A stretch of DNA of 64,000 bases from Limnephilus marmoratus (GCA_917880885.1 OU862915.1:35224676-35288675), one strand, 5' to 3'; positions 10,047-21,245 are shown, counted from the stretch's first letter. Notes: a model not told the origin generated them from the letters alone. Made by a program: numbers and translations.

Positions 10047-10074
10047 CTGAAGAAGTCAGCTTTGCTGACGAAAC
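10047..10074 (+). ncRNA. Hammerhead-like core, degenerate
   Basis: The sequence reads CTGAAGA, a six-base stem (GTCAGC / GCTGAC) with a three-base loop, then GAAAC and 'atgtcgg'. The first box differs at one position from the CTGATGA consensus. Such 'stem then GAAAC' blocks are common near the ends of Penelope-like elements, so this probably marks another such remnant (about 10020-10140). Confidence 0.45.
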
Positions 10075-10445
10075 ATGTCGGTTTTGTAAACAATAAAAGT
10101 GGTAAAAACAAAGTAATTTATTAATTTAAATCAAAATGGTGCCACAAAATAAGTTTGCTGTGTTAGAAGAAGTATTACTGTATTTGTAACGTACAAATAT
10201 AATAAAAAAAGCATGCAATTTATTATTTCTGTAACTTTAATAATGTTCAACTTAAAAGTCGAAAATTTCTCCACGAATTGCCAGTTTCAAAATCATAAAT
10301 GTTCAAAAATATTTTATTTATAATTTTAACGCCCTCAACTAAACGACTACAAATCTTAATCTCTTATAAATTCGTCGAAAGTAATACATAAACAATCAGA
10401 AAAGGGAAATACGTACCGAAGTGTTTCGGAAATGGAAAAGTTTTG

Positions 10446-11087
10446 TTATTTATTGTATTATTAGAGCATAGGTTCTCAACGTGGGCGATAATTCCCCTTG
10501 TGACTTTCTGGGAAGCAGTAGAAGACCCAGAAAATATTAGGGGGCGTTGAAATGCCACAGTGAGGGCGTGAGCGGGTTCAAAAATGTTGTCTAAAAAAGA
10601 AAAATAAAAACACGCTTATCTCGTACTAATAAAGCAAATTAAACCTTTAAATTTGTTGATTTCTAATCTGTTATTGTATGTATTCTAATAATTTTTATCA
10701 CTTGTGCGAAAATTCACATGTTTCGGTAAGTCGATGAAAACTGAACAGAAAAACTCCATTACATTCAGATCTATATTAAATTGGATGATACGATATTTTA
10801 TATTTTATTATAAAATATTATTATCTTACGCGCATTATCATTAGTAATAACTGACAATTATATCATGAATACACGAAAGAAGGAGGTAGAAACACGGTAC
10901 TTATACGAAATAATTGCTTTTTTTCATTTGTTAAACAAAAAGGTAGGTAAGACAAATAATTTTGCAAATTTTTAAACAAATTATTGATTCGGTGACATTT
11001 CAGCCCCCTCCATAATAAAAAAATTGGGGTGCTCTAAAAAAAATATTCTCAAAGAGGGCGGTGGGCAAAAACGGTTGAGAACCTATA
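10446..11087. mobile_element. hAT-like MITE
   Basis: The left end 'ataggttctcaacgtggg' is matched by the inverted right end, 'ataggttctcaaccg' when reverse complemented, at about 11071-11085. 'GGTTCTCAAC' is typical of hAT-family termini. The ~640-bp interior is AT-rich and has no transposase. An 8-bp target duplication is not clear, possibly because a second hAT-like element abuts it. Confidence 0.6.
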
Positions 11088-11095
11088 ATTTAGAC

Positions 11096-11412
11096 CAGCG
11101 GTTCTTAACCTTGTTGGAGGTACTAACCCCCACCAGTTTCATATGCGCATTCACCGAACGTTTCTTAATTAGAAAAATAAAATATGATTTTTTCAAATTC
11201 AAACATAGGTATACATTTATACGTAGGTGCACAAAATTAAAAAAAAACCATTAAGAAAAAAGAAAATAACTATTAAAAAATTATTTTCACACAAAAAAGA
11301 AAACACAATAATGAATATTTACTGCAAATCAGTGTGACTTCTGTTGTTGCTCTTACCTCCGCCGAACCCGCAAGATTGACTCGCCGAACCCCTGGGTTCG
11401 ATCGAAGAACTG
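11096..11412. mobile_element. hAT-like MITE with 8-bp target duplication
   Basis: The element starts 'cagcggttcttaacc' and ends '...cgaagaactg', giving short inverted ends (CAG-GGTTCTT / AAGAACTG). The 8 bp before it are ATTTAGAC and the 8 bp after it ATTTAGAG, a 7/8 match and the target-site length of the hAT superfamily. It is 317 bp and non-coding. It sits directly beside the MITE at 10446-11087. Confidence 0.7.
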
Positions 11413-11571
11413 ATTTAGAGTAATCATCCAGTTAACAGAAGGTAAATACAGAAGTTTATTCCCAACAACCTCAATAACCATATATTTGGCATATCTGGGA
11501 AAAATTAACAAATTTATTAGGTAAACAGTTTTTATTTACCATCATGTGTTTGTGTTACTCCGATTTTTGAG

Positions 11572-11934
11572 AGAGATATAATTTGGATAAGTTTTAAGAT
11601 TTTCACGGCCAAAAGCATTTTCGTTATTTGTTTTTGGGGTGTTATGCCGTGTTGCGCTACCTTCTTCTTTAGCCAACGTTTCGGACATCGTTGCAGTGTC
11701 CATCATCAGGGCAGATCCGGCAGATCCGGTAGATGTGTCAGGTAGATCACACATCTACCGGATCTGCCGGATCTGCCAGGTAGATGTGTCAGGTAGATCA
11801 CACATCTACCGGATCTGCCGGATCTGCCCTGATGATGGACACTGCAACGATGTCCGAAACGTTGGCTAAAGAAGGAGGTAGCACAACACGGCATAACACC
11901 CCAAAAACAAATAACGAAAAAGAGATATAATTTG
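11572..11934. mobile_element. Penelope-derived inverted dimer with 14-bp TSD
   Basis: A 335-bp insertion (11586-11920) is bounded by identical copies of 'agagatataatttg' (11572-11585 and 11921-11934). The insertion is a large palindrome. The left arm is the minus orientation and the right arm the plus orientation of the Penelope terminal segment also found at 4845-4980. The centre is built from repeated 'ggatctgcc' and 'tagatgtgt' units. Each arm holds a hammerhead-like core. There is no protein coding; the open frames seen in the arms are by-products of the symmetry. Confidence 0.85.
11829..11860 (+). ncRNA. Hammerhead-like core in right arm
   Basis: The right arm reads CTGATGA, GGACA...TGTCC stem, GAAAC, the same as the minus-strand core at 4927-4958. 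The mirror-image core lies in the left arm at about 11675-11706 on the minus strand. In the palindrome the strands flanking both cores can pair with each other, which could support or disturb ribozyme folding. Confidence 0.55.
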
Positions 11935-12267
11935 TATTATTACCAACTTGGTTCTCAAGACATATTCATAAACTTTATAATGTGTTTTCTAAGGCTGTGG
12001 CCTCACTGTAATGTTAATTTTGAACCATATCGAAGTGAAGCGGAACCCTTGTTATTATAAATGTCAGTGAATAATGGCTGTGAAGGTCATCAGCGACATT
12101 AAAGTCAGATCGGAATTAGTGGGATCGATCTATGTCCTGCCTAGTGAAAGGTTCACCTAACTATTATTTGTCTGCCTTATTTAATAGTTTGTAAGATTTA
12201 GGTTAACGAGTCGTGGGTTCGAAGGCCAATGAAAAGTGTAAAAACTATTCATTTTAATTATATTTTT
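11935..12267. other. No recognised feature
   Basis: A B-box-like 'gtgggttcgaaggcc' at about 12212-12226 hints at an old tRNA-derived SINE, but no A box supports it. Nothing else was seen. Confidence 0.35.
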
Positions 12268-12640
12268 GAAGTGAAAACTTCTTTAGCACTGTTGTGATTT
12301 GAAACTCGAAGAAACGAAAAATAGCGACACTAAAAAGAGACAAACACATACTTAGACCTACAGCTTGCGAGAGAATAAGATGATATAATTTCTTCTTCTT
12401 TCTTTCTAATTTGACTGTCCTAGAACGGGAGACCTTCCTAGTTGGACAGTCAAAGCTTCTTTGTACTGATGTTTTCTTTATAACAAAAACAAATAAATAA
12501 ATAAAAAATAAAAATCGGTCTCCTCTTTGTGCGGGGTCTCGTAGCCTATCGGTTACCTTTTTGTGCAGTGCTTCGAAACCTTCTTACTCGTGTCTACTTT
12601 AGTTTTCTGATGGTTCCATTTCTACCGCGTGTGAATGGCA
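12268..12640 (+). repeat. Family D repeat with a LINE tail inside
   Basis: The segment starts 'ttttgaagtgaaaacttctt' and resumes to 'ctaccgcgtgtgaatggca' at about 12640. Its two ends match those of the insertion at 56943-57250 ('gaagtaaaacttctttagc' and 'ctactgcgtatgaattgca'). Between them lies a LINE 3' tail (about 12385-12520) with a stem-loop and A-rich end. Family D is therefore older than that LINE insertion. Confidence 0.55.
12411..12453 (+). other. LINE 3' stem-loop
   Basis: TTGACTGTCC pairs perfectly with GGACAGTCAA around a loop containing 'aacggg' and 'cctagt'. A tail with 'aaataaataaataaaaaat' follows at about 12490. The same loop words with different stem bases occur at 20568-20605, 46921-46962 and 48592-48628. 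Confidence 0.7.
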
Positions 12641-12679
12641 AACTTTGTTTTTTTTATTATTTTTTTTTGGTATTTACCT

Positions 12680-12945
12680 CAAAATAATGAATACCTCACA
12701 AGAGTCCCAACTGTTTCCGTCTGGAGCCAGTGAGACTATTGCATTTTCAAGGGGGAAAGGAGATAGAGAAAAGGAAGGTGGAGAAGTATCTGGATTTTCA
12801 GATCTAGTAACCATTTTAGCCATTTTAAGTAAAGTTTCAATTCTTAATGGTGATCTTACACCAGGACGATACGAAAGCATCTTAAGATATCTTACATATA
12901 CCTTTCGTTGTTTAACTCAGGACTCCTGTGCAGAGCGAATGTGAA
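12680..12945 (+). repeat. Family B copy with B2 module
   Basis: It begins 'cacaagagtcccaactg', continues with 'ctggagccagtgagact', the purine-rich block and 'cagatctagtaacca'. It then goes to B2 ('caattcttaatggtgatctt', 'caccaggacgatac') instead of module A. It is preceded by a T-run, as other B copies are. Non-coding. Confidence 0.65.
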
Positions 12946-13039
12946 AAAGATTAATCTTAACTAATTTTAACAATATTTTTATCTTCAAATCTCTTTTTTG
13001 CAACAAATGAACAAGTCGACAGCTTTACAGACTTTTCGA

Positions 13040-13290
13040 AGGCTTTTCGAAAATGGTATAACCAGAGAAAACCGGAAATACGTCATTTTAAAATCAAATT
13101 TTAGTCGTATTGACTCTCTTCCACAAAAAATTATAAATTGATCATGAAAATTATAAATGAAAAATTACGAAAGATTGTTCCTTTATCTAGTAAACGCAAG
13201 TTATAAAAAAAATTGCATTTTTTAGTACATAATAAGGTTATACCATATTATGTCGTTGGCAGATTTGTTACATTTTCAAACGAAAAATCT
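13040..13290 (+). repeat. Family C dispersed repeat
   Basis: The words 'accagagaaaaccggaaata', 'gtattgactctcttccaca', 'cgaaagattgttcctttatc' and 'gtcgttggcagatttgtta' recur in the same order, inverted, at 53580-53825. The unit is about 250 bp and non-coding, with unknown classification. Confidence 0.65.
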
Positions 13291-14560
13291 TATTTTACAA
13301 GATTCATTTCATATCATGTAATCAAACATTGTTGTAAATTATTATGTTATGTAGTAAACGCGTGTGTCAAAATTTTAATTATTGTTCAAATAAAGTCAAT
13401 AAAAAAAATATCCGAACACTTATTTATGACGAAAATTTCTCTATTTTGTTTATCTATTTACGGTCTTACAAAATATTATAGGTATTTAAGATTTTTTTAC
13501 ATTCTTATTATGCTTAGATATTATTGAAAACTGATAAATACTTATGATCAAATAATAATTTTAAAAAGTACCTACATAATTTTAACAGCATTTTTGGTCG
13601 AAGGTATAAATTACATCAGATTTGGAATGAAATAAAATCGACATTGAGTTATAATTTAAAAAAGCTGGTACTTTCTCACTGGAACCGCCCTGTACGATCG
13701 TAAGAACATCTTTCGAGGAAATGTGTCATGTGTTTCGACGTAAAGTCCCTGAAGAAAAAATACCATAAATTACTAACCAAAAAATAGTTATAGCCCAACT
13801 ACATTGCTTATTCCCCGATACAACGATTTTACACTATGTAAACCAATATTTAAGTGAAATTCACATATTTAATTGCACGTTGGTAAATTTTGTGGATCAG
13901 AAAAAATATTTATTCCAAAACTATTCCTAACCAGAAGTTGGATTTTTGTAAACCTATCTGTAGGCTGTATTTTTTTAAATTTTTGTATCTTTATATCTAA
14001 ATTAATTTGCTTCGATAAAATGGAGAATAAATGAAGTCAATAAACCAACATCAAAGATAAATTCAAAATAGTCGATGCAATACGCCAAAATTTTCAAGTA
14101 TTTTATATCGGCAATTTATAACAAAGATTCAGATGGACGAAATAAATCAACTAACCTTCAATGGTGGAAAAAGCCCCTCAATTGAAATAGTAATTCACAT
14201 GAACGGACAGCGTATGTGCCATTATCAGATTCTGGAACAGTCAGTGAAAAAATAAGGGTTGAACCATCAAGGGAGTCCTGATGATAAAAGTATGGCGGTG
14301 GGCTGGCCTAATACACAGCAAAAAAAGAGGATTTGGGGGAAAAAGGTTCCGCAGATGCTTCGAAGACTTATTGAACACTGAGCAGATACAGATTTTAGTT
14401 TTACATAGTCCGTGCGCCGAGGGAAGTTTTTTTCAATCAGAAGAATATAAATTTTATAAAAAAAATTCAATAAAATATTATTAATTATTTTTTCATGGAT
14501 TCAAGGTCAGTTTCGATCGTTTAACGTACTATTCAATACTTAATTTTATTTTTTTGTAAT
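13291..14560. other. AT-rich stretch, nothing recognised
   Basis: Around 13685-13735 there is a GC-richer sentence 'ggaaccgccctgtacgatcg' that looks like the edge of some repeat, but I cannot match it inside the window. No coding region was seen. Confidence 0.45.
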
Positions 14561-14562
14561 TT

Positions 14563-14865
14563 GGTAGACGGGTATGGGTACAGCCGCACCGAGAACCATT
14601 TATTGGATGACCAACACCGTGCACAGGTCACCTCAAATGATTTGCTACATGCTCGGGTTCAGGTGGGTTCGAGGGAGCCCTAAGAGACTCCAGCCGGACC
14701 CCCTCGACCCGTCGCCTTGCACCACATTGGGAGAGATGGACACATACGTCCCAGAACTTCCTCCTCTTTCCTTTTTGGAAAAGTTACAGCATGCCCAAAG
14801 ACGACATAGATCCTGAGGGATATATTTTTCCTCGGGGTCTCGTATGTGTGGAACTACTGTTTAAA
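14563..14865 (+). repeat. Family A copy
   Basis: This starts 'ggtagacgggtatgggtaca', includes 'ccatttattggatgacc' and 'gtcccagaacttcctcc', and ends 'tatgtgtggaactactgt'. An internal deletion removes part of the middle. Plus orientation, non-coding. Confidence 0.7.
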
Positions 14866-15284
14866 AACACCTCTCTTTTTTTAATAAAGGCCTTTCCTAT
14901 TTTTCCTTTTTTCCTTTTATGCGCTCGATAAGAATCGGAAGCATCTCCTACCCTTATCCTATATTCATCTCCATTTCCCGATTACCTCAATATTAGGTTA
15001 TTTACAACTATAGGCCAAATAAAACTCCTGTATCTCAACAATTTTAGCAAATGAAACTTTTGCTTCACGTTAGTCAACCATATAATTTGCCTTTTTTGTA
15101 TCTTTGTTACACAAAAGCAGTTTCTCACAAATAAATGGAAAAATTACCTTTGGTGACAAGTGAAGATGTACAAACTGAACATTGTTGCACGATCCTGTAA
15201 ACTTCTGTGTTGTCTCTCTTTCGGGCTGTCTCACTAGTACGAGACGTCAGAAGTCAGTCACACATTGGTTACATTTATTTAAGG
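14866..15284. other. AT-rich stretch, nothing recognised
   Basis: No repeat match or coding signal was seen. Confidence 0.5.
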
Positions 15285-15640
15285 CGCCGTAACTACGCTT
15301 GAAAAGAAGAAGATGGAGAGATATGTAATTACGAATATTGGAGATAGATCGCTAATATTTAAAACGGTAAAATTGAAACTAAAATTGAGAAAATGTTGAA
15401 GAAAAAATCTCTTAGGGGGCTGTCTAAACAGCATTTAAAGAAACACTGTAATTTTTTTCGTACATGTGACATGAAAAATAACTGAAACAGGCGTGAAAAT
15501 TATAATTTTCGCAGCATACTTTGCGATTTTTTTCTATCGAGGGAATTTCGTATATTTTGCGTTTCGGCGCGGGAAATGTATAGTTATAGGTATAATCTTC
15601 AAAAAAAAAATTTTTTTATTGTTTTTATTTCTTGCTAGAG
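15285..15640 (+). repeat. Family E dispersed repeat, copy 1
   Basis: It shares, in order, 'gaaaagaagaagatggagag', 'cagcatttaaagaaacactg', 'aaaataactgaaaca', 'ctttgcgatttttttct' and 'gcgtttcggcgcggg' with the inverted copy at 32215-32600. It has no terminal inverted repeat or reading frame that I can recognise. Confidence 0.65.
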
Positions 15641-17095
15641 CAATCCCGATGAGTTACAGAACTCATTTTAGGACAGGAGGAACATACAATTCATGGGTGG
15701 GAGGGAATAGTTACAATTTTACATAGGAATTTAGGTAATGAAAATATAAGTTTCACATACAATACGGACGAAAAATAAAAGACAGGTTGAGTAGAACAAA
15801 CAACAATAGAAAACAACTAAAGAAAAAAGGAACAAGGTTATACAAATATGGATGATTATAACTAACTGGAAAAGAAAAGAAGAGAAAAAAAAACAATTGA
15901 ACATGACAGGAAAATTACATAGTTTTATCCATAAACGTATCTACTTAAAAAATTATAAATTTTTTATTTTACTGGATTCCCTCGTACATATATGTATCTG
16001 GAAGCGAATTATATAGTGAGTAGGCAACATAGTTCAGAGTTTTATACCATATTTTGAAGTGTGTGTTTGAGATATGCGGATTTTATATATTTTTAAGTGC
16101 TTAAGAACTTCAAATGTTTAAGGGAGATGATTCAAATGATATAAGAAATCGGTAGAAATTCGTGTAACTGCGGCTTAACGCACCAGTGAGAACATTATTG
16201 AGATTGAAACGGCACTTAACTAAACTTTTGTTATGCTCAATGATTTGATGATATGATTTTTTGACCCGATTTTCAATATGTTTTCTACCGCTAACCAATC
16301 GCTTCTTTTTCTCTTCGACATGTATGCGTACCTCACATTATTACCCAAATTGGCAATATACAGAATATAGATCAATGGCTTCAGGCATTAAGAACTATCA
16401 AATACAAAAAACACCAAAAGCCATTTTCAGAGTATTTTGTTGATCGTTATTACGAAATTTCAAGTTAATTAACATTTTTAGCCCGAGGCTGATTTGTTTA
16501 ATGTTGCCAGTACAAATTGAACCCATTTAATAAGCCTTATAAAGTTTGGAAATCAGATTATAATAAGCTTTATTTCAAAAGTTTGCATTTAGACATTCTT
16601 TCTCAACAATATTAAACCTAAATTACTTTAAAAAATTTCAACAATTTTTTTTCTGTTAAATATGAAGCAACGTTAAGACTTTACTGCACAAAAAAGTATC
16701 ATAGGCGTGTCGGCGTGTACGAATATAGATCAGTGAGAATTTAAAAAAATATGATTATTTTTTGTATTTCATTTAGAAAAATTAACAACTCACGTAATAT
16801 GTTAACACGTTAATAAAATATTATTTTCTTCACCATTAATTCCCATTTTTTATAATTCACAAATCTGTACCTATCGATTTTTTCAAAAGCCCATTTAAAG
16901 TCTAAAAATATAACAATAATTTTACTGTGATTTTCTTTACTTTACATCAGTTTTACAATAAAATTCATGTGTAAAACCTATATATTTTGTCGAACAAATT
17001 TAATATCTGTTTGACATCAATATATTCAGATAAATGCACCTTTATATTTATACAAATAAGTTCACAATTAGTGACAAGTAGGTACCTTATTAGCT
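15641..17095. other. AT-rich stretch, nothing recognised
   Basis: No coding region with a recognisable motif was seen. It is a candidate for host intergenic or intron sequence. Confidence 0.45.
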
Positions 17096-17097
17096 TC

Positions 17098-17560
17098 AAA
17101 CAGGAGGCCCTGAGGAAAACAATTTCCCAGAGGGCCGATGTCGTCTTTGAGGATGTTGTGTGGAGGGTCTTTTTAGGGAAAGGAAGGAGAAGAAGTCCTG
17201 GGAAGGAAAAAAGGTATGAGGAGTAGATAGGAATCTTGGGGTTAATGTGTCCAGAAGTGACGGACTTATGAATCCATCTTTCTCAATACTGCGGTGCCAG
17301 GTGACGGGTCGAGAGAGACTGGCAGAAGGGGTAAAATATCTTCATCAACCAGTCTCTCCCGACCCGACCCGCCAAGCAGTTGGTGAGCAAATGTATGTGC
17401 TGTTAAGACCTAGCAAACCTCACTCCATATACCCGGGTACCTCTGCTAAGTCACCAACCAAACGTGGCGAACCACTTGCGGTAACCTGTGGCAACGGTAT
17501 TGGTTATCCAATTAATAGTTCCTGGGGTAGCGGTACTTATATCCGGGCCTCCCAAATTGA
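17098..17560 (-). repeat. Family A copy, near full length
   Basis: The plus strand reads 'caggaggccctgaggaaaac' through 'tccagaagtgacggac', 'ggttatccaattaatag' and 'cgggcctcccaaatt'. That is a complete module A in minus orientation. It is joined directly to a short LINE reverse-transcriptase piece. Confidence 0.75.
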
Positions 17561-17561
17561 G

Positions 17562-17642
17562 AATAGGAGTTATTACAGATATCTCCCAAGCTTTGGGAAA
17601 TACTCCGCTTTTCATTGCTAATTTGAAAAATCGATTAACCAA
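17562..17642 (-). pseudogene. LINE reverse transcriptase scrap
   Basis: The minus strand translates to 'FFKLAMKSGVFPKAWEIS' followed by 'VITPI'. This is the conserved start of the reverse-transcriptase domain of Jockey-like LINEs (the 'SGIFP..WK...VTPI' block). Only about 27 codons remain. The frame then runs into family A, so this is a fragment. Confidence 0.65.
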
Positions 17643-17785
17643 TTACAAATATAAAGTATTTGTTCCCCTACCCATCCACTCTACATTAATACCTACCCAC
17701 CCAATCTTCATTAATAACTAGCAACGGCTCCACCCCTACCATAATAAAACATTGTTCGAAACTGTCAAATTAGTATAAGCTTTCC

Positions 17786-17812
17786 CTGAGGAAGGAACGT
17801 TTGTTCCGAAAC
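17786..17812 (+). ncRNA. Hammerhead-like core, variant
   Basis: The sequence reads CTGAGGA, a GGAAC...GTTCC stem with a four-base loop, GAAAC and 'cggttgg'. The first box deviates from CTGATGA by one base. It probably marks the end of another Penelope-like remnant (about 17740-17870). Confidence 0.45.
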
Positions 17813-18435
17813 CGGTTGGATTTACGCATTATATAAGTGGTTTATACAAAGTTGAATTGTTTCATTTTTCTATAATGGATAACCACAAATTTATAGCTAT
17901 ATTAAAAAAAAAAATTTCTTCTATAAAGTCTTTGATTTGCCATAAGTCTTGTTATAACATATGGAAACTCCATTTAATTAATATAACTTAGCACCCTAAG
18001 TACCCTTTCTGATCGGTATTGTTTACGTTTTGAAGGATTTTCCGTTTAGTGATTTATATCAAATAAAATAAAATAATATAAAATACCCACTTATCTAAAT
18101 TTATTATGGATTTTTAACGAACTTCGTTATATTTTATTTTATTTGTAAATTCTAGAAATTTTCGGAATTTGTTGAAAATTAACATCAGCGCAAAGGCAAA
18201 ATTATTCGTACAGCTGAAGGGCAAAATATAATGAATTGACAGAACACTGCTTTTGAAAAATTATGCGTTGAAGATATTTCATTATGTTTTTATATTTTCT
18301 GACAAAGGATTTTAAATTATGGAGTGAAAAAAGATGAGAACGTCCGAGTTCGACGTGTCACGGTCAAGTGAAACAAATACTTATGTGTGGTAAATGAGGC
18401 AAATGTTTTGAATTAAAATATCTTAAATCAATGTA
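17813..18435. other. AT-rich stretch, nothing recognised
   Basis: A short inverted pair, 'aaaataaaataatataaaat' near 18063 against 'atattttattttatttgt' near 18128, is low-complexity. Nothing else was seen. Confidence 0.4.
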
Positions 18436-18439
18436 GCGA

Positions 18440-18725
18440 AGTGTGGAAATGGGGCTGGTAGACTTATTTGTCAGAGTAAACTCCTCCAAAAGGAGTGTAA
18501 ACAGAATGTACGACGTGGAAGTGAATGGTACTAGAAGTCAAGATGACCCGAGGAAGACTAGATGCAAACAGGTACTTATCTGTGGTAATGTGAAGAGTAG
18601 ACAAGATTAAGAAAGGGATGTTTAGATTTTATGGGCACAGTAAAAGTAAATGAGAGAAGACATTGGGAACGCCCGAGGAAGACATAGCAGGATGAAGTGA
18701 ATCAAACACCCACATAAATGAACTT
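18440..18725 (+). pseudogene. Decayed LINE RT C-terminus
   Basis: Words such as 'aatgtacgacgtggaagtga', 'aagattaagaaagggatg' and 'cgcccgaggaagacata' parallel the LINE at 35640-35870, in the same strand and order. In protein terms this is the 'KIKK..L.WFGHVERM ... GRPRKTW' region. Frameshifts and stops are frequent. Confidence 0.5.
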
Positions 18726-19427
18726 TTTCAATTATTGACGACATTATTTAATATATTATTTCTACCTTAAAACTAACCTTTTCTTTACTCCAAATGATCA
18801 CCGGTTAAAGTAAATCAAGTACGTCCCTTTACATCCTGTATAATGAAGATTGTCTATGGCGGCCGTAGTTTATCTGAATTTGATGCAAATCTACTTATTC
18901 CGAAATTGATGAAATTTGCTCACTTGACATTCAAAATGTGAGGTATGTTACTGAAAAAGTCTTATTTTCAAAAACTCTGTGTAGAGCCCGAACAACGCCG
19001 GAGAGTTCTGCAAGTTTAAATAAAAATATATTATTTAATTTTTTTGTTTGTTTTCAATTTAATTCAATTCACCATCAGCGCTGGTCCGAAGGTACTAAGC
19101 GTTGCGTCGGTTGGCTGGAAGCATATTGTTCTCTTTCGCGCCTCTCGGAATCTCCACTCGGTAAAATGAAGGCGGCGTAAAAACCAGATCGGGCTTTTCG
19201 GGGTATTTGTTACGGAGAAGAAATATTGCCGGAGATAGTTCACAGAAAGAAATATCGCTAGTCGACTCATACCAAGAGTTTTTATGCAGGGTGTGGCAAA
19301 AATATTCTTTATTTTTTTAATATAACGTCATAAATTCTTAATTTATCATTACAAATAAACGCCAGGCAAAGGTCCCATCTTTTAAGGGTAATTATGATTT
19401 GGGGAACGCTGTTTTATAAATTTACGT
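18726..19427. other. Unassigned, with a GC-richer patch 19075-19260
   Basis: The patch around 19080-19260 ('ggttggctggaagcatattg', 'cgcctctcggaatctccac') stands out from its AT-rich surroundings. No long frame or splice pattern supports a gene. It could be a host exon, untranslated sequence or an old repeat. Confidence 0.3.
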
Positions 19428-19580
19428 AAGTTCCAATTGCTCCCAGACGTCTGGAAGTAGTGAGACCATAGCATGCCCATTTGTGGTATTTTGTGACGCT
19501 AAATGTAGTTGAGAGAAGAAGGAGATGGGGAAAAGGAAGGTTGGGATGTACCTAGCTTTTCCGATCTCGTCGTGGAACAT
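19428..19580 (+). repeat. Family B fragment
   Basis: It reads 'ccaattgctcccagacgtct', 'gtagtgagaccatagcatg', the purine block and 'tgtacctagctt', followed by 'gatctcgtcgtg'. It is a plus-orientation module B without A behind it. Confidence 0.6.
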
Positions 19581-19904
19581 GGCTATCATTTCTAGTAATA
19601 TATCTTCAGAGTGATATGGTTTCATATCGACTAGGTACACGATTTCTTTATAAGAAAACAACAATGAAAAATGGTTCAAAACCAAGCCTTTCAATATAGC
19701 GTTTGGTTGAATTTCATGGTCAGCAAACTTGCCTAATGGGAGCTGATTTTTTTGATAGCGAGTAAAAAAAATGTTGTAAATAATTAAATCCTTTTTTCAT
19801 GTATTGTTCAGAAACAACATTAATAATGCATTAAAACATGGGGAGGGGGGTTAAGCGGTCCCTTTGACTTCTTACGACCTCTGTAACACTGAAGGAATAT
19901 AAGA

Positions 19905-20662
19905 AGGCTCTGCAAAAAAGTGCAAAACCTTTGCACGATGATGTCGTCTCTCACCCGACATGCCGCTTGAAGTCTCGAAAACCCTTCTGGACAAAAGGAG
20001 AAAGACTCCTCCGATCACCTCTCACCCCAGAAGATAGGTGGAAGTTTGAGTGGCGATCAGCCAACGTGAAAAATGCCCATCTCGTTATGAGAGACAGCCT
20101 AGGTTCTCATTGCCTCGCAAACTCTGGTCCGCCATCAATAGAATAAGGTGCTACCATAGCCGTTGTGCTCTCATGATACATATGGGGTCTTAAAGAGTCG
20201 GCGTCGTGTGATTGCGATGGGTGCAGATCACCGAAAATGTGGTCAACGAATGCCCGCTCCATTCATTCCCCGGCGGGATTGCTGAGGTCCATAGGGCAAC
20301 GCCCGAGGCCCTTGACTGGCTCGCAGACCTAGATGTCCCCCTCTGACCCCCCACCATACGAAAGAAGAAGAACCCCTGTGACCCTGTTAATCCCCTAAAT
20401 GGTATATCTATATATATATCTTCTTTAAATTTTCTTTATTTCTTAGATAACTTGCAATTCTTATATTTTTATCTGTTTTTAGTTTTATTTATCCCTAAAT
20501 ATGTTATTTTTTTCTTTTCTCTTCTTATATTTTATTTTCTGTTTATATAAAATTATATTACATGTATGACTACCACAACACGGGCAATAGCCTAGTATGG
20601 TAGTCAAAAATGTCCAAAAATGTAACATTTAATCATTTACGAAATAATAAAAAATAAAATAA
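19905..20662 (+). pseudogene. LINE C-terminus and 3' UTR, decayed
   Basis: The translation includes 'CRLKSRKPFW', 'WKFEWRSANVKNAHLVMRD', then after a frameshift 'VNECPLHSFPGGIAEVH' and 'EALDWLADLDVPL' before a stop near 20345. These match the C-terminal tail of arthropod non-LTR retrotransposons ('RLKSRKPF', 'W..ENV.NAHLI', 'CP...F.GG...LH...EA..WL..L'). A ~220-bp AT-rich UTR follows, then a stem-loop (20568-20605) and an A-rich tail. The upstream reverse transcriptase is absent. Confidence 0.7.
20568..20605 (+). other. LINE 3' stem-loop
   Basis: GACTACCA pairs with TGGTAGTC around a loop containing 'acacgggc' and 'gcctagt'. The tail 'aataataaaaaataaaataa' follows. It lies at the expected 3' end of the LINE ending at 20345. 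Reverse transcriptases of many LINEs recognise such end structures, so this is probably the RNA recognition element. Confidence 0.7.
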
Positions 20663-20935
20663 AAAATATACTAACATACACTAACATATACAATATATAC
20701 ATAGATATACATACATTACAATACACACATACACAACTTGTAAGTGTACTTATAGTTGGTGAATACTTGAAAAACTACTTAAATATTAAAGTTTATTTAA
20801 TTTTATAATTTTTATAGTTCTGTTAAGTTTGGTTAGGGATTATATATAATGTTTTGTATAAAGATAATATCTTGATTTTTAATACAGGCAGTGATGTGTT
20901 TTTTGTGAACGTTTGTAGATGTATTTGCAGATTTT

Positions 20936-20970
20936 ATTTATTTTATTTATTTATTTTATTTATTTATTTG
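20936..20970. repeat. (TTTA)n microsatellite
   Basis: Repeated 'tttattta' units occupy these bases. On the minus strand they follow the LINE of 21246-22283 after ~270 bp, and may be its (TAAA)n 3' end. Confidence 0.6.
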
Positions 20971-21245
20971 AGACACAAACAGGATATTTATAAAACATTT
21001 TTGTGGGTTAAATATAATAAATTTAAATACAAATATAAATATCCCTAGACTAATGTGTCTGCAGTAATCACATTTGAATTTTTACAGAAGCAAACACATG
21101 AAAAACAATGCAAGTATTATTTATACATAACTTTAAAAACAAAAAAACAAAATATAAAATTGAAATACATTATAAGTATACATATATATATGAAGTATTT
21201 CCTGAGATGTAATAAAACAACAAAAATATATATATATTTTTTTTT

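Noticed and set aside
11639..11894. Frames on both strands in the palindrome
   Set aside because: Symmetry and short internal repeats of the inverted dimer create them; the same element has a target duplication and no coding logic.
17247..17721. Frames up to 124 codons in family A
   Set aside because: They follow the high-copy non-coding repeat and are not preserved in its other copies.
20936..20970. CRISPR-like or satellite array
   Set aside because: It is a simple (TTTA)n microsatellite; no spaced direct repeats anywhere in the window resemble CRISPR.
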